DNA of 10,903 bases, taken from positions 1 to 10,903 of the forward strand of contig CADBNP010000219.1 in assembly GCA_902796095.1 (NCBI GenBank), given 5' to 3'. Shown one piece after another: positions 6,928-10,903 of the stretch; within the stretch, counting starts at the first letter, position 1; the number at the start of each line of letters is the position of its first letter. The DNA comes from an uncultured Aeromonadales bacterium. Lineage in GTDB: Bacteria; Pseudomonadota; Gammaproteobacteria; Enterobacterales; Succinivibrionaceae. The notes under the pieces were generated by a model, which did not search any database, was not told the DNA's origin, and worked only from the letters and a program-made list of their open reading frames with translations. The translations under genes were made by a program, and so were the position numbers.

Positions 6928-7254
6928 ATGTTCAGAAAATTTATGTTTTCAGCGATAGCTTCTCTTTTATTTTTCTGCTCTTTCTCAGCTGTTTGCAACG
7001 CCACCAGACATGTAGAACAGATCACTCTGGATGATGCATATGAGATTCTGGCGACGGTAGTTGAAGAGACCGGTATGATGGCTGAGCCTGTGGAGACTGT
7101 TGAAGGTGAGCCGTGCTACGTTATTGCCGTGGGTGATAATAAACCGGAGCAGTTTGTTGTAACAGGCAGGTACGCAGTATGCCAGTATACCAGGAAGATT
7201 TTTGTCTACGATGTACTGTCAGACAGTTTCTCTCCGGTCAATTCAAAGAAGTAA
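6928..7254 (+). CDS. Small exported (periplasmic) protein, 108 aa
   Basis: The N-terminus is a standard Sec signal: basic MFRK, hydrophobic core about 6-22 (FMFSAIASLLFFCSFSAV), probable cleavage after A25 (VCNA/TRH). The residue pattern around C17 is not a lipobox, so a soluble periplasmic protein is more likely than a lipoprotein. The mature part is about 83 residues, with one helix (LDDAYEILATVVEETG) and then strands including CYVIAVGD and IFVYDVLSDSF. It has two cysteines (C63 and C85) that could form a disulphide. The family is not recognised. It ends the plus-strand run, 76 bases after the DUF6273 gene, and may be co-transcribed, although an exported product is an odd partner for a helicase. 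Confidence 0.75.
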   Translation: MFRKFMFSAIASLLFFCSFSAVCNATRHVEQITLDDAYEILATVVEETGMMAEPVETVEGEPCYVIAVGDNKPEQFVVTGRYAVCQYTRKIFVYDVLSDSFSPVNSKK

Positions 7255-7288
7255 GTTCGTATAAGTTTTTCGTATTTAACCTGAAACC

Positions 7289-7331
7289 GCAGGTGTCATG
7301 ATATCCTGATGCATTTGCTGACCTGCTTTTT
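7289..7331 (+). terminator. Probable terminator after the exported-protein gene
   Basis: GCAGGT (7289-7294) pairs with ACCTGC (7321-7326) and is followed by TTTTT. The loop is long (26 bases), so strength is uncertain. It sits between convergent genes. A second perfect palindrome (TCAGAAG-T-CTTCTGA, 7337-7351) abuts the stop codon of the minus-strand ATPase gene. Confidence 0.5.
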
Positions 7332-7351
7332 CAGCGTCAGAAGTCTTCTGA

Positions 7352-8218
7352 TCATACTGCTTTGGAAAATTCATCACGGTGTGACTCAAAGAATTCATAA
7401 AACATTCTGATATTCTCAAGCTCTGTCCAGATTCTTGTGGTCACGGGTCGTGCGTCCAGATCGTATATGGTGGTGTCCTTCATGGCAAGAAGGATCGGAG
7501 AGTGGGTGGCTATGACAAACTGGCAGTTGTAGTGCATGGCCGAATCGTAAATATACCTGCTCAGTTCCTGCTGCAGATTGATTGCAAGACTGTTTTCAGG
7601 TTCGTCCAGCAGGTAGAGAGCATCTTCGGTAATGTGATCGACAAAGTACTTAAGAGCACTTTCTCCGTTGGAGTGCATATCCACATTTCTCATAAGTCGT
7701 TCTTTCACATATTTTGACTGTGATTTCGTTTTTGCGTCGTAGCTTTCCTTCCAGTCCTCATAATCAGCCATGCTCTTAAGTTTGTGCTCGGCGTATTTTC
7801 TGGTCAGCCAGTCTTCAAACAGCTCTTCGCGGCGGTAGTCGATACCGTCGTTCAGGTAACGGACATTCAGCATAAAGTCAAATACATCGTCACTTGTCAG
7901 GATCTGGCTTTTTTCCGGGATCTCGCCACATTCAGTGTTGCATTGCTTAAGGTATTCCTTAAAAAAAGCTCCTCCGTTAAAAGCGGAATGGCGGATCACA
8001 CCCAGTTTTTCTGCAATGATGTTAAGCAGGGTTGATTTTCCTGAACCGTTACCGCCATACAGAATGGTGATCGGACTGAATGTGATTGTTTCCAGACCTT
8101 CGGGAAAGATTTTGAACGGGTAAAAATTGCTGTAACAGGTACGTCGCTGAGAACATATAAAATCCTCTTCTATTATCCGACAGGGGAGATCAAGTCTGTT
8201 AAGGTAGGTTTTAAACAT
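7352..8218 (-). CDS. Stand-alone ABC-type AAA ATPase
   Basis: The 288-residue protein is an ATP-binding cassette of the AAA_21/AAA_23 kind, not a transporter: Walker A GGNGSGKST (55-63), a signature-like SNGES (183-187), Walker B LYLLDEPENS (201-210) with catalytic E206, and the H-loop ATHSP (237-241). The stretch between Walker A and the signature (about 95-175) is short and charged, not a long Rad50-like coiled coil. No TOPRIM or other nuclease domain follows, unlike OLD-family proteins. Close relatives are commonly annotated only as 'AAA family ATPase'. ATP-dependent dimerisation on a partner is likely from the family, but no partner gene lies beside it on the same strand. The start at 8218 has only a weak ribosome binding site (GAGAG), so an alternative start is possible, but the N-terminus fits the family. 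Confidence 0.85.
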   Translation of the reverse strand: MFKTYLNRLDLPCRIIEEDFICSQRRTCYSNFYPFKIFPEGLETITFSPITILYGGNGSGKSTLLNIIAEKLGVIRHSAFNGGAFFKEYLKQCNTECGEIPEKSQILTSDDVFDFMLNVRYLNDGIDYRREELFEDWLTRKYAEHKLKSMADYEDWKESYDAKTKSQSKYVKERLMRNVDMHSNGESALKYFVDHITEDALYLLDEPENSLAINLQQELSRYIYDSAMHYNCQFVIATHSPILLAMKDTTIYDLDARPVTTRIWTELENIRMFYEFFESHRDEFSKAV

Positions 8219-8294
8219 GGCGAACTCTCGTGGTTGCGGTTCAAATTCAGGATATTTAGAAAATTCTGCCTTTCTTTGTTTTATTCTGTGAAAA

Positions 8295-8308
8295 CTTACT
8301 ACAGTAAG
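8295..8308. promoter_or_regulatory. Palindrome upstream of the ATPase gene, possible operator
   Basis: CTTACT-AC-AGTAAG is a six-base perfect palindrome with a two-base centre, 77 bases before the ATPase start codon. Size and placement suit a dimeric repressor, but no regulator gene is present nearby. Confidence 0.3.
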
Positions 8309-8434
8309 GAGAATTAACTTCGTGTTATTATGACTTTAAATTTTACTGCGAATATAGTTGTCTTTCATTTGAATGTATTACAATATCAGAATTTTTATAA
8401 TGTTTGTTTATAGGGTATAGTATAACAAAAACTT

Positions 8435-8464
8435 TTGACTTATTCTATAATATTGGGATATAGA
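8435..8464 (+). promoter_or_regulatory. Candidate promoter for the kinase gene
   Basis: TTGACT (8435-8440) is followed at 18 bases by TATAGA (8459-8464). A perfect TATAAT (8446-8451) also lies in the spacer but has no matching -35. Use of this promoter would give a kinase leader of about 450 bases containing the hairpin at 8640-8689. Confidence 0.35.
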
Positions 8465-8523
8465 TGTAAAATATATCACAAATTTTTTAATATGCGGTAT
8501 AGATGACATAATATAACACAAAT
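8459..8523 (+). repeat. Imperfect direct repeat of about 25 bases, two copies
   Basis: Copy A (8459-8483) and copy B (8498-8523) both begin TATAGATG and end with (T/A)(C/A)ACAAAT after an A/T core, with starts 39 bases apart. A weaker relative (GGTATAGTATAACA, from 8414) lies 43 bases earlier. Copy A contains a CRP-like site, TGTAAAATATATCACA (8465-8480), matching nine of ten key positions; copy B does not. The repeats overlap the candidate promoter and may be regulator sites. Confidence 0.4.
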
Positions 8524-8639
8524 GATGAAGGCGTACCGGTTCTGATCCCTGTACCCGGGTATAACAGCTGACACTGATATAACCAGTAACGTCACAATCG
8601 TATATTTGGATTCAGGATCGGGTGCATCAGGTTGATCTT

Positions 8640-8689
8640 CTGACACAGGCATATATGACAGGATCCTGCGGTGATTTGTCCTGTGTTAG
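8640..8689 (+). other. Long hairpin in the presumed kinase leader
   Basis: CTGACACAGG (8640-8649) pairs with CCTGTGTTAG (8680-8689), ten base pairs including one G-U. The 30-base loop contains the ten-base palindrome CAGGATCCTG (8659-8668). No U-tract follows, so it is not a simple terminator. An RNA control element or an element-end remnant are both possible. Confidence 0.4.
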
Positions 8690-8925
8690 TATGCTTCACT
8701 TCGCTGCTGTCTGTTCCTGGAGGATCTGCTTACTGATCTGCCATTCTGTCGATGACAGTGTTTTTCCCTGACTTCTTTCACTATTCGTTTTTGAGCCATC
8801 TGAATCTTTCGTTTTCTGATTCTTGAATTCTGAAGCAGATTTTTGTCTTGAAATGCGGGAAGATCGAGATGTTGACAAGTCAGTGTACTTGATTTTTTGT
8901 CTGAAACTTTATCGGGAATTCAGCC

Positions 8926-10903
8926 ATGCCTTCACCTTCAGTAACCTCAGTAAATCTCTTCGAACTGGCACGAAAAACAATGCTCAGCACCTCGGCTGAC
9001 AGAGTCTCTGTTCCTGATTTATGCGGGATAACTCTTTGTGACAGGTATCAGATCTACAGTCTGATGAATGACAGGGGAGGGGAGGCAGATCTCTATCATG
9101 CCAGAGACACTGCCGGTGCTGAATGGGTGGTTAAACTTTACCGCAGAAAAAATGCTGTAAAGGAGAATGTGCTATCAAAACTTCTCCGAAAAAAACTGCC
9201 TCATCTTGTTTATCTTGCCGATTGCGGAGAATACGAAGGATTTCAGTTTACCGTCACTCCTTTTTACGGCAGTTTCAGTCTGGGAAGCGCTGTTGCCGGC
9301 GGAGTTCGTTTCTCTGAAGATGAAATCAGAAACAGCATTCTTCCTGAAATTCTGGAAGCTCTTAAAACTCTTCATGAACTGGATATTATTCACAAGGATC
9401 TGAAGCCGGCCAACATAATAGTTTCTGAAAGTGAGGGTCTGCTTCTTGCTGATTTCGGGATCAGCACAGATCTAGCCGGCAATACTGCCGTGATGACACA
9501 TACCGGTAAAACCATTCTTTACAGTGCACCGGAAACCGTAAGCGGTACTTTTCTAAGAGAATCTGATTATTATTCCCTTGGTATTACTCTTTATGAACTT
9601 GCCACAGGTGCAACCCCGTATCAGAATTTTTCTGCGGACGAAACTGAACTGAGAAAATATATTGCTGTTCAGCAGATCCCGTTTCCTGAATGGTTCCCGC
9701 AAAACCTTAGAAATCTTGTTACCGGACTTACCTACCGGGATTTGACCAACAGGCACAGTCCGGATAATCCAAATCGGCGCTGGGGATATGACGAGGCTGT
9801 GAAATGGCTGAAGGGTGAAGCAGTGCCGGTTCCCGGTGTTGTGCCGGAATCCTTATCTTCCGGTACTCCCCATGGTGCTGATTTCAGAATTCCTTATATT
9901 TTCAAGGGACAAAAATATTTTTCTCTGTCAGTACTCTGTACATCTTTGCTTTCCTCATGGGAGGATGGAAAAAAAGAAGTGGCAAGAGGTCTTCTCTCCC
10001 GTCACTTTGATGTCAACGATATGGAGAATGAGAGACAACTGTGTGAAAAGACTGAGGATGCGATGGAGAAACTTCCGGAGCAGTCAGACAGTCTCTTCTT
10101 TAAACTGGTCTACGGACTGTCTCCGAATATAAGTGGCTTCTACTGGAAGAATCTTTACTATGAAAATCTTGAGGAGTATGGAAAGGCCCTCCTGAATGAG
10201 GCTCTGAACATTCAGAAATCCATAATTGAACAGAACGGGCACTGTGCAGGAAAATTTGGTGTTTGGCTGAAGAGAACTTTGAAAACTGACAGTTGTGCCG
10301 AGGCTGTGCAGACAGTTTCTCATTGCGGCAGTTCTTCTTCTTCTGAATTCGACCGGAAACCAAAAAATTCTTCTTTGAGCGGTGCGGAGAAAGTAAATGA
10401 GTACAGAGCAGATCGTGAGCTTCTTGAGTCTGTTCCAGAGATTCTGTCCTTTGGCATCTGTGAATTTTACATGAGTCAGAAAGGTTTTGATCGAAGAGCT
10501 TCTGATAAAAAAGAAATTGGAGACAGTGCCGGTAACGTTGTTGGTGAAGAGGATAGTAATCAGGATTCCAAATGTGCAAACAAAAATGTCTCTGATATGA
10601 ATGTAAAGTCGGAGGAAGGTTCTGTAAAACTTGCAGGTTATAAAGACCGGGAACCTTTCAATAATTTTTGTTCATCTGAAAAATTGGCAGATATTTCTGC
10701 AGGTGACAAAGGCAGTGATGCAAATATTTCTGTTACTAATAAATCCTCGCTGAATTCAGAGGTGCTGGTGTCATTCGTGAATGATCTTTCAAATAACAGG
10801 ACATCGGTAAAAAAGGTTCTTTCTGATGATGACAAAGACTTTCTTTCTGTACTTGCTCAGAGTCTAGGGTATTGTCTTAGTGGTGAAACCACGCTTTATT
10901 TTG
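8926..10903 (+). CDS. Ser/Thr protein kinase (Hanks type), 3' end outside the window
   Basis: ATG 8926 has GGGA (8914-8917) eight bases upstream, and the frame stays open for 659 codons to the window edge. The kinase domain spans about residues 38-290: nucleotide loop region RGGEADLYHARD (50-61), K70 in WVVKLY, catalytic loop HKDLKPANI (156-164) with D158 and N163, DFG (176-178), APE (201-203), and SDYYSLGITLYELATG (213-228). All catalytic residues are present, so it should be active. A second domain follows (about 318-425) with SSWEDGKKEVARGLL, FFKLVYGL and FYWKNLYYENLEEYGKALL, a pattern I recall behind similar kinases in gut bacteria but cannot name. Residues about 465-640 are rich in Ser, Asn, Asp and Lys and probably disordered, perhaps a phosphorylated linker. 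No transmembrane segment is seen so far, so a cytoplasmic enzyme is likely. Substrates are unknown; no phosphatase gene is in view. Confidence 0.88.
   Translation, partial: MPSPSVTSVNLFELARKTMLSTSADRVSVPDLCGITLCDRYQIYSLMNDRGGEADLYHARDTAGAEWVVKLYRRKNAVKENVLSKLLRKKLPHLVYLADCGEYEGFQFTVTPFYGSFSLGSAVAGGVRFSEDEIRNSILPEILEALKTLHELDIIHKDLKPANIIVSESEGLLLADFGISTDLAGNTAVMTHTGKTILYSAPETVSGTFLRESDYYSLGITLYELATGATPYQNFSADETELRKYIAVQQIPFPEWFPQNLRNLVTGLTYRDLTNRHSPDNPNRRWGYDEAVKWLKGEAVPVPGVVPESLSSGTPHGADFRIPYIFKGQKYFSLSVLCTSLLSSWEDGKKEVARGLLSRHFDVNDMENERQLCEKTEDAMEKLPEQSDSLFFKLVYGLSPNISGFYWKNLYYENLEEYGKALLNEALNIQKSIIEQNGHCAGKFGVWLKRTLKTDSCAEAVQTVSHCGSSSSSEFDRKPKNSSLSGAEKVNEYRADRELLESVPEILSFGICEFYMSQKGFDRRASDKKEIGDSAGNVVGEEDSNQDSKCANKNVSDMNVKSEEGSVKLAGYKDREPFNNFCSSEKLADISAGDKGSDANISVTNKSSLNSEVLVSFVNDLSNNRTSVKKVLSDDDKDFLSVLAQSLGYCLSGETTLYF

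Larger units (their letters stand above)
8219..8925. other. AT-rich divergent intergenic region
   Basis: A 707-base spacer lies between the divergent ATPase and kinase genes. The half near the ATPase gene is very AT-rich, with several TATAAT-like hexamers. It holds a palindrome (8295-8308), a candidate plus-strand promoter (8435-8464), an imperfect direct repeat (8459-8523) and a hairpin (8640-8689), each listed separately. The rest (8690-8925) contains a Ser/Lys-rich minus-strand frame without an ATG or ribosome binding site, and TTGACA at 8872-8877 without a good -10. No gene is supported. Confidence 0.5.

Noticed and set aside
6928..7254. Lipoprotein status for the small exported protein because of a Cys in the signal region
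   Set aside because: The residues before C17 (LLFF) do not fit a lipobox; ordinary signal peptidase I cleavage after A25 fits better.
8459..8523. CRISPR array or plasmid-type iterons
   Set aside because: Only two or three imperfect AT-rich units with no conserved palindromic repeat, no cas genes and no replication initiator gene nearby.
8696..8878. A 60-codon Ser/Lys/Gln-rich minus-strand frame between the ATPase and kinase genes
   Set aside because: TTG start, no clear ribosome binding site and no recognised family; it could be a gene remnant but I cannot support it.
8872..8900. TTGACA close to the kinase start as its promoter
   Set aside because: No acceptable -10 lies 16-18 bases downstream; the region is a T-run (TTTTTTGT).

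Overview
The window looks like a chromosomal accessory region of a gut or rumen gammaproteobacterium of the Succinivibrionaceae type (Succinivibrio, Ruminobacter, Succinimonas). This assignment is inference. It rests on a perfect CRP-type operator (TGTGA-N6-TCACA), moderate GC in genes beside very AT-rich spacers, U-tract hairpin terminators, and gene families that such bacteria share with gut Firmicutes: PD-(D/E)XK/DUF1703 proteins, a TnpX-type serine recombinase, a DUF6273 protein and a 'GGEADLY'-type Ser/Thr kinase. No rRNA, tRNA or CRISPR array was seen.

Left part (1-1470). The 3' end of a PD-(D/E)XK nuclease-family gene enters from the left. A bidirectional hairpin terminator follows, overlapping the end of a decayed large serine recombinase on the minus strand (422-919). 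Next is the most unusual element of the window: a compact unit with a strong sigma70-like promoter whose spacer carries 15 T's, a perfect CRP-type palindrome on the predicted start point, two tandem paralogous genes for basic aromatic proteins of 28 and 30 residues (shared ending TRKYYFxYxV(K/R)), and a structured 3' region closed by a clean terminator at 1441-1467.

Middle part (1468-7331). After about 540 bases without a convincing gene comes a plus-strand run of four genes spaced 103, 67 and 76 bases apart, with no strong terminator between them. They encode a 953-residue UvrD/Rep-type superfamily 1 helicase with a RelE/ParE-like N-terminal region, a coiled-coil protein with a strongly basic tail, a DUF6273 protein, and a small exported protein. 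They may be one operon. The helicase and basic-tailed coiled-coil protein could work together on nucleic acid, but nothing in the sequence proves this. A hairpin at 7289-7331 ends the run.

Right part (7332-10903). A stand-alone ABC-type ATPase gene lies on the minus strand (7352-8218). It diverges from a large plus-strand Ser/Thr protein kinase gene (8926 to beyond the window end). The 707-base spacer between them is AT-rich and holds a palindrome, an imperfect direct repeat overlapping a candidate promoter and a CRP-like site, and a long hairpin in the presumed kinase leader.
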